Origin: Tabrizicola_A sp965284335
Lineage (GTDB): Bacteria; Pseudomonadota; Alphaproteobacteria; Rhodobacterales; Rhodobacteraceae
Assembly (NCBI RefSeq): GCF_965284335.1
Contig: NZ_OZ260076.1
DNA length: 64,000 nucleotides
Strand: one strand, 5' to 3'
The notes beneath the pieces are model-generated. The model saw nothing but the letters and a program-made list of their open reading frames with translations, did no database searches and was not told where the DNA came from. Shown piece by piece: positions 51,514 to 60,718 of this stretch; within the stretch, counting starts at the first letter, position 1; the number at the start of each line of letters is the position of its first letter. The translations under genes were made by a program, and so were the position numbers.

Positions 51514-53856
51514 TTATCCTCCTTGCCCACCGGGGGCGGTCTGTTTGCCCGGCCGCTTTTGGCGGGGTGCGCGCGGCAGTTCGATCACTGCCATCGCGCC
51601 TGCATGGGCGTTGCCGTCAAAGGGCGGTGCGTCTTGCAACGAAAGCGTGCCGCCGTGTTCTTCGATGATTTTTTTCACAATGGGCAGGCCAAGCCCGGTG
51701 CCCTTTTCGCGGGTGGTGACATAGGGTTCGAACAGCCGGGTTCGATCGGGGGGAAGGCCCGTGCCATTGTCGCTGATGCGGATCTCGGCGCGGGCGTCAT
51801 CCACGGTCATCTCGACGTGAATTTCGGGGATATACCCTTGCGGCGCGCCGCGTTCGATCAGCCCCTCGGTCGCCTCGCCGGCATTCTTGATAAGATTGGT
51901 CAAAGCCTGACCAATCATCGTGCCGTCAAATTCCAGCACAGCCGGATCTTTTGGCAGATCGGAGACAAAGCGCACGCCGGGCTGGCCATTTTCTTGCAGC
52001 ATCACCGCCGCGCGCACCAAGGCCACCAGATCGCCTTCGCGGCGGTCAGGTTCGGGCATACGGGCGAATTTTGAAAACTCATCCACGATGCGGCGCAGGT
52101 CATTGGTCTGGCGCACGATCACATCGGTGTATTGTTCCAAATCTTCGGGTTCTTGCACCTGCGCGCGGAACTTGCGCTTGATGCGTTCGGCCGAAAGCTG
52201 AATGGGGGTCAGCGGGTTCTTGATTTCATGGGCAATACGGCGCGCCACATCGCCCCATGCCGCCATGCGCTGGGCGCTGACAAGTTCGGTCACATCATCA
52301 AAGGCCACGACATAACCTTCAAGCCGCCCGCCTTCGGTGGTGCGGCGCGAGACGCGCACCAAGAGGCTTTCCAACTTGCCCGCGCGTGTCAGCCGCACCT
52401 CTTCTTGCACCGCTGCCGCCCCCGTATCACGCAGGCGTTCCAACAAGGGGGCGAACTCGGGCACCGCAAGGCCCAAGGGCACCTCATGCGTGCCAGAGCC
52501 CACATCCAATAGCCGTTCGGCCGCACGGTTCACGAAATCAACGCTGCCCTCAGCGTTCAGGCCGATCACCCCGGCAGTGACATTGGACAACACAGAATCA
52601 AACAACCGGCGACGGCGTTCGGTTTGGCGATGGCTGTCCATCAGCTCATCGCGCTGCACCTTAAGCTGCTGGGTCATCTGGTTGAACACCCGGCCCAAGG
52701 TGGCGATTTCATCATCGCCCTCTTCCTCGATCACCTGCACATCCAGATCACCCTCGCCCACACGGGTGGCGGCACTGGCCAGCCGCCCCACCGGACGGCT
52801 GAGCTTTTCGGCAAACCACAGGCCAAGCCAGATCGCTGCCAAGACAAGGATCAGCGCAAAGCCCAGATACAAAAGGCCGAAATTCAACAAGACCCGCCCG
52901 CGTTCGGATTCCAATTGTTGATAAAGCGACACGGTTTGCTTGGTATCATCCAGCAAGGACAAAAGCTGGCCATCCACCTCACGGCTGACGTAAAGATAAC
53001 GGTCTGGGAAGGCTTCAAGCCGAACAAGGGCGCGGAATTCGTTGTTCAGCCAATCTTCGATCACCACCGTCTCACCCGCCGAGGCGCGGGCCAAATCATC
53101 GGCAGAGGGGGCTTCGAAATCAAACAGATAGCTCCGCTCACCCCGGGTTTTCAGCGTGCCCGCCCCGTCGATCAGATAGACCTCACGAAGGCCGCGCTGA
53201 ATGGCCTGCTGGCCTTGGCTAAGCACTTGGCGGATCTGGCCATCATCCATGAAAAACTGCGATTGACGGGTGACGTTCAAAATCCCGGCAAAGCCCTGCG
53301 CATCCTCGATCAGCCCGTCACGATGCTCTTTTTCATAGGCCTCGGCGGCCGACAAAGACGAGCCGACCACATTGCGCACCCGTTCGGAAAACCACCCCTC
53401 AAGCCCGATGTTCAGGTTCAAGACCGCAAAGACCGCCACCAGAATGGTCGGCACCAGCGCCACAAAGGCGAATACCCCGGTCAGGCGCAAATGCAGACGC
53501 GATCCGGCCGATTGGCTGCGCCGGTCCGCAATCATCCGGATGACCCGGCTTAGGATCAATGCGGCCACCAACAGCACATAGACCAGATCGACCAATAGGA
53601 TCAGCCGCAGGGCATTGGAACTGGCGCCAAGGTCATATGGCCCCATGGCCAGAAAGGTCACCACCGCCAGCAAAGGGCCCAGAAACACCAGCCCAAAGCT
53701 GAACGCACCCTGCATCGCCCGGGCCCGGCGCAGACGTGCCAGTTTGACCCATGTTGCGCTGCGATAGGAACTTGACGCCACGAAACCAGAACCCCCGAAA
53801 AAGGGCGGCGGACGACGATTGTCCCCCTGCCCCAACGTGCCCCCTGCCATTGGCAT
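51514..53856 (-). CDS. ntrY: Nitrogen-regulation sensor histidine kinase NtrY
   Basis: The partner kinase of NtrX, 780 residues. It has an N-terminal membrane part (helices near 47-70, 82-105, 125-150), a periplasmic sensor section, a further helix (about 330-350), a HAMP segment, a PAS domain, and a kinase core with the phospho-histidine in AHEIKNPLTPIQLSAERI. The ATP-lid motifs NLIKNAGEA and KGTGLGLPIVKKI are intact. It is 25 bases after ntrC. Confidence 0.95.
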   Translation of the reverse strand: MPMAGGTLGQGDNRRPPPFFGGSGFVASSSYRSATWVKLARLRRARAMQGAFSFGLVFLGPLLAVVTFLAMGPYDLGASSNALRLILLVDLVYVLLVAALILSRVIRMIADRRSQSAGSRLHLRLTGVFAFVALVPTILVAVFAVLNLNIGLEGWFSERVRNVVGSSLSAAEAYEKEHRDGLIEDAQGFAGILNVTRQSQFFMDDGQIRQVLSQGQQAIQRGLREVYLIDGAGTLKTRGERSYLFDFEAPSADDLARASAGETVVIEDWLNNEFRALVRLEAFPDRYLYVSREVDGQLLSLLDDTKQTVSLYQQLESERGRVLLNFGLLYLGFALILVLAAIWLGLWFAEKLSRPVGRLASAATRVGEGDLDVQVIEEEGDDEIATLGRVFNQMTQQLKVQRDELMDSHRQTERRRRLFDSVLSNVTAGVIGLNAEGSVDFVNRAAERLLDVGSGTHEVPLGLAVPEFAPLLERLRDTGAAAVQEEVRLTRAGKLESLLVRVSRRTTEGGRLEGYVVAFDDVTELVSAQRMAAWGDVARRIAHEIKNPLTPIQLSAERIKRKFRAQVQEPEDLEQYTDVIVRQTNDLRRIVDEFSKFARMPEPDRREGDLVALVRAAVMLQENGQPGVRFVSDLPKDPAVLEFDGTMIGQALTNLIKNAGEATEGLIERGAPQGYIPEIHVEMTVDDARAEIRISDNGTGLPPDRTRLFEPYVTTREKGTGLGLPIVKKIIEEHGGTLSLQDAPPFDGNAHAGAMAVIELPRAPRQKRPGKQTAPGGQGG

Positions 53857-53881
53857 TCAGGCAACGCCTTCTGTGGCTGAT

Positions 53882-55246
53882 TTACATCAACTTGCGCCGC
53901 CGTGTCACGCGGATATCGAGGTCTGTGATCTTTTTGCGCAAGGTATTGCGGTTGATCCCCAAAAGATCGGCACATTTTGCTTGATTGCCCGCCGTGGCAT
54001 CCAACGCGATTTCGATCAAAGGGATCTCCATTTCGCGCAACACACGGTCATAAACCCCCGGCGGCGGCAGGTGTCCGCCGTGCAGATCGAAGTAACGCTT
54101 CAGATGGCGCGCCACCGATTGCGAGAGCTTTTCGCCCTCCATCACCCCGCCGGGAACAGAGCTGGCCTGAACCTGACCCAAGGCCGCCTCAATCTCGTTG
54201 CGCGAGATTTCGGGCTCGGATGAGGTCACCATCAGCCGCCGAAGGGTGTTTTCCAGCTGGCGCACATTGCCCGGCCAGCGATGGGCGCGCACAAATGCCT
54301 TGGCATCTTGTGACAAGGCGCGGCGTCCGCCGCCCATCTCGCGCTCGCCCCGCGCCAAAATATGTTCGGCCAAAAGAGGAATGTCATCGACCCGCTCGCG
54401 CAGCGCTGGCACAGCCAGCGTGACGCCCGACAGCCGATAGAAAAGATCCTTGCGGAAGCTGCCTGCCTCCAGCCGGGCCAGCAGATCGGCTTGCGAGGTG
54501 GACATGATCCGCGGTCCTTGCTCGCCCATCACATCCAGCATCCGCACCAAGCGCGACTGTGCATCGGCATCGAAATCGGCCACCTCATCCAGCACCAAAG
54601 AGCCCCCCTTGGCGCGGCCAAGCAAGGTTGAAATCCCCTCAACCCCGGCCAGATCGGCGGCTTGGGCTACCACAAAGGGCTGGGCGCGGCGGTCGGAAAA
54701 GTCATGGATCGCACGGGCAATCAGCGACTTGCCTGTGCCAGATTCGCCGGTAATCAGCACCGCCAAATCGGCATTCATCACCCGCGCCACCAACCGATAG
54801 AGCGCCTGCATGGCGGGCGTGCGGCCCACCAGCGGCAATTCTTCGGCCACGGGCTTTGGCGCAACCACTTTCGGGGCCAGCCGCTTTTGCTCTAAGGCCC
54901 GCGCTGAACGTTTCATCAGATCGGGCAAATCAAAGGGCTTTGGCAGATAGTCAAAGGCCTCGGCCTCGGCGGCTTGAATGGCCGTCATAATGGTATTCTG
55001 CGCCGAAATCACGATGACGGGCAGACCGGGGCGCAGCCGTGCGATCTGTGGCAGCGCCTGAAGCCCATTGCCGTCGGGCATGATGACGTCAGAGATGACC
55101 AGATCCCCCTTGCCCTCTTCGATCCAGCGCATCAGCGTCATCAGGCTGGAGGTGGCATGCACCTTGCAGCCCGCCCGCGTCAGCGCCTGCGTCAGAACGG
55201 TGCGAATGGTGCGGTCATCATCAGCGACAAGAACAGTGCCATCCAT
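53882..55246 (-). CDS. ntrC: Nitrogen regulatory protein NtrC (GAFTGA-less, Rhodobacter type)
   Basis: The 454-residue response regulator of the Ntr nitrogen-limitation system. Receiver with acceptor D53, AAA+ domain with Walker A GESGTGKS (167-174) and Walker B SLVLDEVADF, and a Fis-like HTH at the end. The GAFTGA loop that contacts sigma-54 is absent: the Walker A and B are joined by AQAADLAGVEGISTLLGRAKGG. In Rhodobacter capsulatus such an NtrC activates the housekeeping sigma-70 polymerase. It starts 3 bases after ntrB. Confidence 0.96.
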   Translation of the reverse strand: MDGTVLVADDDRTIRTVLTQALTRAGCKVHATSSLMTLMRWIEEGKGDLVISDVIMPDGNGLQALPQIARLRPGLPVIVISAQNTIMTAIQAAEAEAFDYLPKPFDLPDLMKRSARALEQKRLAPKVVAPKPVAEELPLVGRTPAMQALYRLVARVMNADLAVLITGESGTGKSLIARAIHDFSDRRAQPFVVAQAADLAGVEGISTLLGRAKGGSLVLDEVADFDADAQSRLVRMLDVMGEQGPRIMSTSQADLLARLEAGSFRKDLFYRLSGVTLAVPALRERVDDIPLLAEHILARGEREMGGGRRALSQDAKAFVRAHRWPGNVRQLENTLRRLMVTSSEPEISRNEIEAALGQVQASSVPGGVMEGEKLSQSVARHLKRYFDLHGGHLPPPGVYDRVLREMEIPLIEIALDATAGNQAKCADLLGINRNTLRKKITDLDIRVTRRRKLM

Positions 55247-55249
55247 GTA

Positions 55250-56365
55250 TTAGCCCTTTTTGGCAAAAGCGGTGTCGGATCGTGACAGGTCTTTCGGAAC
55301 GATGGGCAAGGACACACGAAACACCGTGCGCCCCGGCGCGCTTTCGACCGAGATCCAGCCGTCGTGGTCGGAAATGATCTTGGAGATCAGGGCAAGACCA
55401 AGCCCAGTGCCATTCTCACGCCCCGACACGAAAGGTTCGAAGATATCAGCGGCAATATCCGGCGGGATGCCGGGGCCGTCATCTTGCACCTCAACCGTCA
55501 GGGGAAGGCGGGCAAAACTGCCGTCCTTGCGCCGCACCCGCAAAGATTGGTCATAAAAGGTATGCAGCCGAATGGTGCCCGGCCCCTGCGCCGCCTCGGC
55601 TGCGTTCTTGATGAGGTTAAGAAAGACCTGCATCAGTTGATCGCTGTCGGCAAAGGTCGACGGCAAGGAGGGGTCATAATCCTCGACAATCGTCATGTGG
55701 CTCGCAAAGCCGATCATGGCCGAACGCCGCGCCCGATCCAGTGCGTCGTGCAGATTGACCGGGCGGCGATCTGGGGGCCGCAGATTGCCAAACTGCTCAA
55801 CCTGCTCCAGAAGTTTTACGATGCGGCGGGTTTCGGCCACGATCAGATCGGTCAGCTCGCGGTCTTCGGGGCTGGCGTTCATCGAGATCAACTGGGCCGC
55901 GCCCGAAATCCCGGCTAAGGGGTTCTTGATTTCATGCGCCAGCATTTCAGCCATGCCGATGGCCGATTTGGCCGCCGATTTCACCTGCATGGCCCGGCCC
56001 ATCCGATCCGCCAAATCGCGCGGTGAGATCAGCATCAAGAGGTAATCGGCATTGTCATGCATGGGCGCAAGCTGGATGTTGCATTGCACCGGCGGGCGTT
56101 CGCCCGTGGTCACATCCACATCATTGATGAAAAGCGCCGCGTGATTGCCCCGCGCGCGGTCCATTGCGCTGTCCATATCGGCATCAATCGCCAAACGATC
56201 CAGAACGGGCTGGCTTTTCAGGGTCTTGAGCGAGGCGTTCAGAAAAATCTCGCCCGCAGGGTTCACCTCGGCAATCATGCCCGCGCGGTCGATCAAAAGT
56301 GCCGGCACGGGAAGGCTGGCCCAGATAACGCCCGGAACCGGGTATGGCGGGCGATAGGCGCTCAT
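55250..56365 (-). CDS. ntrB: Nitrogen sensor kinase NtrB
   Basis: A soluble 371-residue histidine kinase that phosphorylates or dephosphorylates NtrC in response to PII. PAS domain (about 25-110), phospho-histidine in LAHEIKNPLAGISGAAQLI, and ATP-binding NLIKNAAEAAQG, with GTGLGLALISKII. It has no membrane segments. Its start overlaps the dusB stop as ATGA, so dusB-ntrB-ntrC are coupled as the nifR3-ntrB-ntrC operon of Rhodobacter. Confidence 0.96.
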   Translation of the reverse strand: MSAYRPPYPVPGVIWASLPVPALLIDRAGMIAEVNPAGEIFLNASLKTLKSQPVLDRLAIDADMDSAMDRARGNHAALFINDVDVTTGERPPVQCNIQLAPMHDNADYLLMLISPRDLADRMGRAMQVKSAAKSAIGMAEMLAHEIKNPLAGISGAAQLISMNASPEDRELTDLIVAETRRIVKLLEQVEQFGNLRPPDRRPVNLHDALDRARRSAMIGFASHMTIVEDYDPSLPSTFADSDQLMQVFLNLIKNAAEAAQGPGTIRLHTFYDQSLRVRRKDGSFARLPLTVEVQDDGPGIPPDIAADIFEPFVSGRENGTGLGLALISKIISDHDGWISVESAPGRTVFRVSLPIVPKDLSRSDTAFAKKG

Positions 56366-57342
56366 GCGGCTTGTTTCGCCTCTGTGGAAAAGGCCCGCGC
56401 AATCAGGCGCAGCACATGGGCCGGGTCATCGGCGGTGAGCATCTCAGCCTTGGGGGCCTGCGCCCGCTCGGCATACCAGCCGAGATGTTTGCGTGCGACT
56501 TTGCGGCCCAGATCCTTGCCGTAAAACGACAGCATCGCCTCGTAATGTTCGGCCACGAGATCGGCGAGCGCATCCCCCACAGGTTCGACCGGCGCAGGCG
56601 CGCCATACAGCGCATGGGCGATTTGCCCCAAAACCCACGGCGCGCCCTGCGCGCCGCGCCCAACCATCACACCATCAGCGCCCGACAGCCGCAAGGCGGT
56701 GGCCGCACTGGCGGCATCCACAATATCGCCATTGGCAATCACCGGGATCGACACCGCAGCCTTGACCGCCGCAATCGCCGCCCAATCCGCGCTGCCTTTG
56801 TAAAACTGCGCACGCGTGCGGCCATGGATGGTGATCATCGCCACCCCTGCGCCTTCGGCTGCTTTCGCGATTTGCGGCGCGTTCAGCATAGTCTCATCCC
56901 AGCCAAGCCGGGTTTTCAAAGTGACCGGCACCGACACCGCGCCCACCACCGCCTCGATCAACCGCAGCGCAAGGTCTGGCTCTTTCATCAAAGCCGACCC
57001 ACAAGCCCCATTGCCGCCCGAGGCCGTCACACGTTTGGCCGGGCAGCCCATGTTGATGTCAATCACCCGCGCGCCCTGCGCCTCAAGATAGCGGGCCGCC
57101 TCGGTCATCCAATGCGGATCGCGCCCGGCAAGTTGCACCGAGGTCGTGGCGTCCCCAACCCCCAATTCCGCCCGCGCCCGCGCTAAGGGACGTGCCCGCA
57201 TCATGTCTTCCGAGGCCACCATCTCAGACACCACCAACCCCGCCCCAAAGCGCGCCACGATCTGCCGAAACGGCAAATCGGTGATCCCGGCCATCGGGGC
57301 CAGAATCACAGGGGGCGTAAAGGTCAGCAGGTCATGGGGCAT
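56362..57342 (-). CDS. dusB: tRNA-dihydrouridine synthase (NifR3)
   Basis: This flavin enzyme reduces uridine in the D-loop of tRNAs. The 326-residue protein has the FMN-barrel start LAPMAGITDLPFR, the catalytic cysteine in NMGCPAKRVTASGGNGACGSA, and IPVIANGDI. It is the historical nifR3, first gene of the ntr operon. AAGAGGAAG precedes the ATG at 57342. An NtrC-type palindrome stands upstream. Confidence 0.95.
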   Translation of the reverse strand: MPHDLLTFTPPVILAPMAGITDLPFRQIVARFGAGLVVSEMVASEDMMRARPLARARAELGVGDATTSVQLAGRDPHWMTEAARYLEAQGARVIDINMGCPAKRVTASGGNGACGSALMKEPDLALRLIEAVVGAVSVPVTLKTRLGWDETMLNAPQIAKAAEGAGVAMITIHGRTRAQFYKGSADWAAIAAVKAAVSIPVIANGDIVDAASAATALRLSGADGVMVGRGAQGAPWVLGQIAHALYGAPAPVEPVGDALADLVAEHYEAMLSFYGKDLGRKVARKHLGWYAERAQAPKAEMLTADDPAHVLRLIARAFSTEAKQAA

Positions 57343-57426
57343 TTGGCTTCCTCTTGGGTCAGTTTGCGCCGCAGCGCGAGCGCGGCCTAGCAAAGACCGC
57401 TGTGTTTATGCCGAAAATCTAACCTT

Positions 57427-57443
57427 TGCACAAATTTTGTGCA
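57427..57443. promoter_or_regulatory. NtrC-type operator before the dusB-ntrBC operon
   Basis: TGCACAAATTTTGTGCA is a perfect palindrome containing GCAC-N7-GTGC, the core of the NtrC binding consensus. It lies in the gap between dusB (85 bases to its start) and the divergent ispDF. Confidence 0.6.
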
Positions 57444-57502
57444 GTTTAGGCGATTTTCCGGGCCAGATTGTCATGCGCCCCGCCATGGCCTAACAGAATG
57501 GC

Positions 57503-58651
57503 ATGAGCAAGATGCCCGATCCCAGCTTTCAGACCGTTGCCATCATCGTGGCCGCAGGCCGCGGCACGCGTGCAGGCGGCGATCTGCCAAAGCAATGGCA
57601 GCTGCTGCATGGCCAGCCTGTCTTGGCCCGTACCTTGGCCGCCTTTGCCGCGATGCCACGGGTTTTGGTCATTCACCCCGATGACCGCGCACGCGCCGAG
57701 GCGATTGCGGGCGATGCGCTGATCGTTGAGGGCGGGGCCACGCGCGACGCATCCGTGATGAATGCGCTTTTGGCGCTTGAAGGGCGCGGGGTGGCCCATG
57801 TTCTGATCCATGATGGCGCGCGCCCCTTGGTCAGCCCGGCCTTGATTGCGCGGGTGCGCGCGGCCTTAGACAGAGCACCCGCCGCCGCCCCGGCGCTGGT
57901 GGTCACGGATGCGCTTTGGACAGGTGCCAATGGTCTTGTCAGCGGCACGCGCGACCGCTCAGGGCTTTACCGCGCCCAAACCCCACAAGGCTTTCATTAC
58001 GAGGCGATCCTTGCCGCCCACCGCGCCCATCCGGGCGGGGCGGCCGATGATGTTGAAGTGGCGCGGGCCGCGGGCCTTGATGTCACCATCGTCGAGGGTG
58101 ACGAGAACAATTTGAAACTGACATTCCCCGGTGATTTTTCCCGCGCGGGGGCAATCTTGAAAGGACGGGCCATGGATGTGCGGCTTGGAAATGGCTTTGA
58201 CGTGCATGCGTTTTGTGACGGCGATCATGTTTGGCTTTGCGGGGTCAAGATCCCGCATCACAAGGGGCTTTTGGGCCATTCCGATGCCGATGTCGGGATG
58301 CACGCGCTGACCGACGCGATTTATGGCGCGCTGGCGATGGGGGATATTGGACGGCACTTCCCACCCTCTGACTCGCAATGGAAAGGGGCTGAAAGCCATA
58401 TTTTCCTGCGCCATGCCGCCGAACTGGCCCGCTCTCAGGGCTTTGCCATTGCCAATTGCGATGTCACGCTGATCTGCGAACGCCCCAAGATCGGCCCCCA
58501 TGCGCAAGCCATGCGCGCAGCTTTGGCGAAGATCATGGGCGTTGATCTGGACCGCGTGTCGGTCAAAGCCACCACATCCGAGCAATTGGGCTTTACCGGA
58601 CGCGAAGAAGGGATCGCCTCAATCGCCACGGCCACTTTGGTCAAGGCATGA
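57503..58651 (+). CDS. ispDF: Bifunctional IspD/IspF of the MEP isoprenoid pathway
   Basis: A fused enzyme of 382 residues. The N-terminal IspD (about 1-220) makes CDP-methylerythritol and has IVAAGRGTRAGGDLPKQW. The C-terminal IspF (about 224-382) makes the cyclodiphosphate and has GFDVHAF and LLGHSDADVGMHALTDAI with the metal-binding D-x-H. The fusion is common in alphaproteobacteria. The kinase step in between (IspE) is not included. pgpA overlaps by 4 bases. Confidence 0.96.
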   Translation: MSKMPDPSFQTVAIIVAAGRGTRAGGDLPKQWQLLHGQPVLARTLAAFAAMPRVLVIHPDDRARAEAIAGDALIVEGGATRDASVMNALLALEGRGVAHVLIHDGARPLVSPALIARVRAALDRAPAAAPALVVTDALWTGANGLVSGTRDRSGLYRAQTPQGFHYEAILAAHRAHPGGAADDVEVARAAGLDVTIVEGDENNLKLTFPGDFSRAGAILKGRAMDVRLGNGFDVHAFCDGDHVWLCGVKIPHHKGLLGHSDADVGMHALTDAIYGALAMGDIGRHFPPSDSQWKGAESHIFLRHAAELARSQGFAIANCDVTLICERPKIGPHAQAMRAALAKIMGVDLDRVSVKATTSEQLGFTGREEGIASIATATLVKA

Positions 58652-59172
58652 GCGCGCCGGGCCTGATCGGTGCCATCGTCACCTTTGGCGGCGTGGGGCA
58701 TCTGCGCCCTGCCCCCGGCACTTGGGGATCCTTGGCGGCTGTGGCTCTTGCGGTTCTGGCCTATGAGTTGGGTTGGGTCCTTTTGGTGCCTTTGGGCGCA
58801 GTTTTGGCCACGATCCTTGGGTTTTGGGCCATTCCCCGCGCCATTGCGGGCAGCCAGGATCAAGACCCCTCTGAAATCGTCATCGACGAGGTGGCAGGCC
58901 AGTGGTTGGCGCTGTGCTTTACCCTCCTGCCGCTTTGGTGGCATGGGGTTGAGGGGCTGCTCTTTGGCGCGTGGCCCGGATGGGTGATGCCCTTTGTCCT
59001 GTTTCGGCTGTTTGACATCTGGAAACCTTGGCTTGTGGGCCGGGCCGATCGGCGTGGTGATGCGGCGGGTGTGATGATCGATGATCTTTGGGCGGGGCTG
59101 TTCGCCGGGATCGTTTCGGTTATCATGGCCGGGCTATACCACGGGGTCCTTCAACCATGGCTACAGGGCTGA
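58648..59172 (+). CDS. pgpA: Phosphatidylglycerophosphatase A
   Basis: A 174-residue inner-membrane enzyme that removes phosphate from phosphatidylglycerophosphate to give phosphatidylglycerol. LRPAPGTWGSLAAV at the start and DPSEIVIDEVAGQWLAL are diagnostic. About three or four transmembrane helices. It overlaps ispDF as ATGA and the CinA gene by 16 bases, making one translationally coupled operon of three genes. Confidence 0.94.
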   Translation: MSAPGLIGAIVTFGGVGHLRPAPGTWGSLAAVALAVLAYELGWVLLVPLGAVLATILGFWAIPRAIAGSQDQDPSEIVIDEVAGQWLALCFTLLPLWWHGVEGLLFGAWPGWVMPFVLFRLFDIWKPWLVGRADRRGDAAGVMIDDLWAGLFAGIVSVIMAGLYHGVLQPWLQG

Positions 59173-59639
59173 ACATCGCCGATCTTTTGCAAACCGCCCG
59201 GGTCTGGGGCTGGCGCCTGACCACGGCCGAAAGCTGCACGGGCGGAATGGTGGCCGCAGCCTTGACCGACATTCCCGGCTCGTCTGATGTGTTTGACCGC
59301 GGCTTTGTCACCTATTCCAACGCCGCCAAGGTCGAGATGCTGGGGGTCAGCCCGGACACGCTGGACCAATATGGTGCGGTTTCAGAAGCCGTGGCACTTG
59401 AGATGGCGCGCGGGGCGCTGGCCCATGCCGATGCCTCTTTGGCGGTGTCAATCACCGGGATCGCAGGCCCCGGAGGATCGGCGCATAAGCCGGAAGGTCG
59501 GGTGTGCTTTGGGATTGCGCAGGATGGCCGAGCGCTTTTCACCGAAACGGTCGAGTTTGGCGCTTTGGGCCGTGACCGCGTCCGTCTTGCCGCGCGCGAT
59601 CATGCGCTGGGGCTTTTGTGGCGCGCGGTTCAGCCGTAA
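59157..59639 (+). CDS. CinA-family nicotinamide-nucleotide amidohydrolase, C-terminal domain only
   Basis: A 160-residue protein equal to the C-terminal PncC domain of CinA, which deamidates NMN. TTAESCTGGMVAAALTDIPG is the conserved start and SITGIAGPGG the second motif. It lacks the N-terminal COG1058 domain of full-length CinA. Start ATG at 59157. The 3' end overlaps the convergent COQ10-like gene by 10 bases. Confidence 0.93.
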   Translation: MATGLNIADLLQTARVWGWRLTTAESCTGGMVAAALTDIPGSSDVFDRGFVTYSNAAKVEMLGVSPDTLDQYGAVSEAVALEMARGALAHADASLAVSITGIAGPGGSAHKPEGRVCFGIAQDGRALFTETVEFGALGRDRVRLAARDHALGLLWRAVQP

Positions 59640-60076
59640 AGCGCTGCCGCCCGCGCCTCAAAGGCGCGCACCACCCGGCCCATCGCCTCATTGAAAACGA
59701 TGCCGATAATTCCGGCCAAAATGGCATTTTTGAACTCGAAATCCACCTCAAAGGCCACATCACAGCCGCCATCCGCCCGATCATGGAAATTCCAGACCGA
59801 TTTCAGATGCTTGAACGGCCCGTCGATATATTCCGTCAAGATCCGATTATCGTCGCGCAGCAAAGTCACCCGGCTGCCAAAGCGTTCACGAAAGACTTTG
59901 AAGCTGATCACCAGATCCGCCAGCATCTCCTGCCCCCCCTCCACGGGCCGGGTTGACCGGATACGCGCCGCCGCAGTCCAAGGCAAAAATTCAGGATAGC
60001 GCGCCACATCGGCCACCAGATCAAACATCTGAGCGGCGGTATAGGGCAGAACCTTTGTTTCGCTGTGATGGGGCAT
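59630..60076 (-). CDS. COQ10/RatA-like START-domain protein
   Basis: The 148-residue protein is a single SRPBCC (START-like) lipid-binding barrel of the COQ10/RatA family: MFDLVADVARYPEFLPWTAA near the N-terminus is diagnostic. In mitochondria COQ10 binds ubiquinone for respiration. RatA from E. coli was described as a ribosome-association toxin, but in a Rhodobacter-type genome the ubiquinone-binding role is more likely. ATG at 60076. Convergent overlap with CinA. Confidence 0.9.
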   Translation of the reverse strand: MPHHSETKVLPYTAAQMFDLVADVARYPEFLPWTAAARIRSTRPVEGGQEMLADLVISFKVFRERFGSRVTLLRDDNRILTEYIDGPFKHLKSVWNFHDRADGGCDVAFEVDFEFKNAILAGIIGIVFNEAMGRVVRAFEARAAALYG

Positions 60077-60166
60077 TTCAGGTCTTCTTTGCGGGTGCCT
60101 GCGGGCGGGGTGGTGACTTGTCCCCGGCTTTTGGGCTAGGAAGGGGGGCAAAATCAAGAGGGCCCC

Positions 60167-60712
60167 ATGCCGCACCGTCCCTATGTGATCGACCAAATGA
60201 TCTCGGCCAAGGCGATTGCCGCCCGTGTCGAGGCTTTGGCCGCCGAAATTACGGCCTATTACAAAGATTGCGACAAGCTGGTGGTCGTTGGCCTCTTGCG
60301 CGGGTCATTTGTCTTTATCGCCGATCTGGTGCGTGAAATTGATCTGCCTGTGCAGGTCGATTTTCTTGAAGCCTCGTCTTACGGCGATGCCATGCATTCC
60401 AGCCGCGAGGTGCGCATCCTGAAAGACCTGCGCGGCGAGATTGCGGGCCAAGATGTGCTGGTGGTCGAAGATATCGTCGACACGGGCTTTACCCTGAGCC
60501 ATGTCAAACGCCTGCTTCTCAGCCGCGAGCCACGCCGGCTTGAGGTTTGCGCGCTGTTGGACAAACCCTCGCGTCGTGAGGTGGATATCAAGGCAACATG
60601 GACAGGATTTGAAATCCCCGACGAATTCGTCGTGGGCTATGGCATTGATTTTGCGCAGCGCAATCGCAACTTACCCTTTATTGGCAAGGTTCGTTTTACC
60701 GACGAAGGATAG
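60167..60712 (+). CDS. hpt: Hypoxanthine phosphoribosyltransferase
   Basis: This purine salvage enzyme makes IMP or GMP from hypoxanthine or guanine and PRPP. The 181-residue protein has the PRPP motif VLVVEDIVDTGFTLSH, and VVGLLRGSFVFIADLVR with DFLEASSYG before it. GAGGG precedes the ATG. The small gene at 60719 follows after 6 bases. Confidence 0.95.
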   Translation: MPHRPYVIDQMISAKAIAARVEALAAEITAYYKDCDKLVVVGLLRGSFVFIADLVREIDLPVQVDFLEASSYGDAMHSSREVRILKDLRGEIAGQDVLVVEDIVDTGFTLSHVKRLLLSREPRRLEVCALLDKPSRREVDIKATWTGFEIPDEFVVGYGIDFAQRNRNLPFIGKVRFTDEG

Positions 60713-60718
60713 TGGCCG

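Noticed and set aside
57427..57443. Reading the palindrome as a simple terminator
   Set aside because: It stands between two divergent gene starts, not after a gene, and has no T-run, so an operator is more likely.
59630..60076. Toxin of a toxin-antitoxin pair (RatA label)
   Set aside because: No antitoxin partner is adjacent, and the START-like COQ10 features favour ubiquinone binding.
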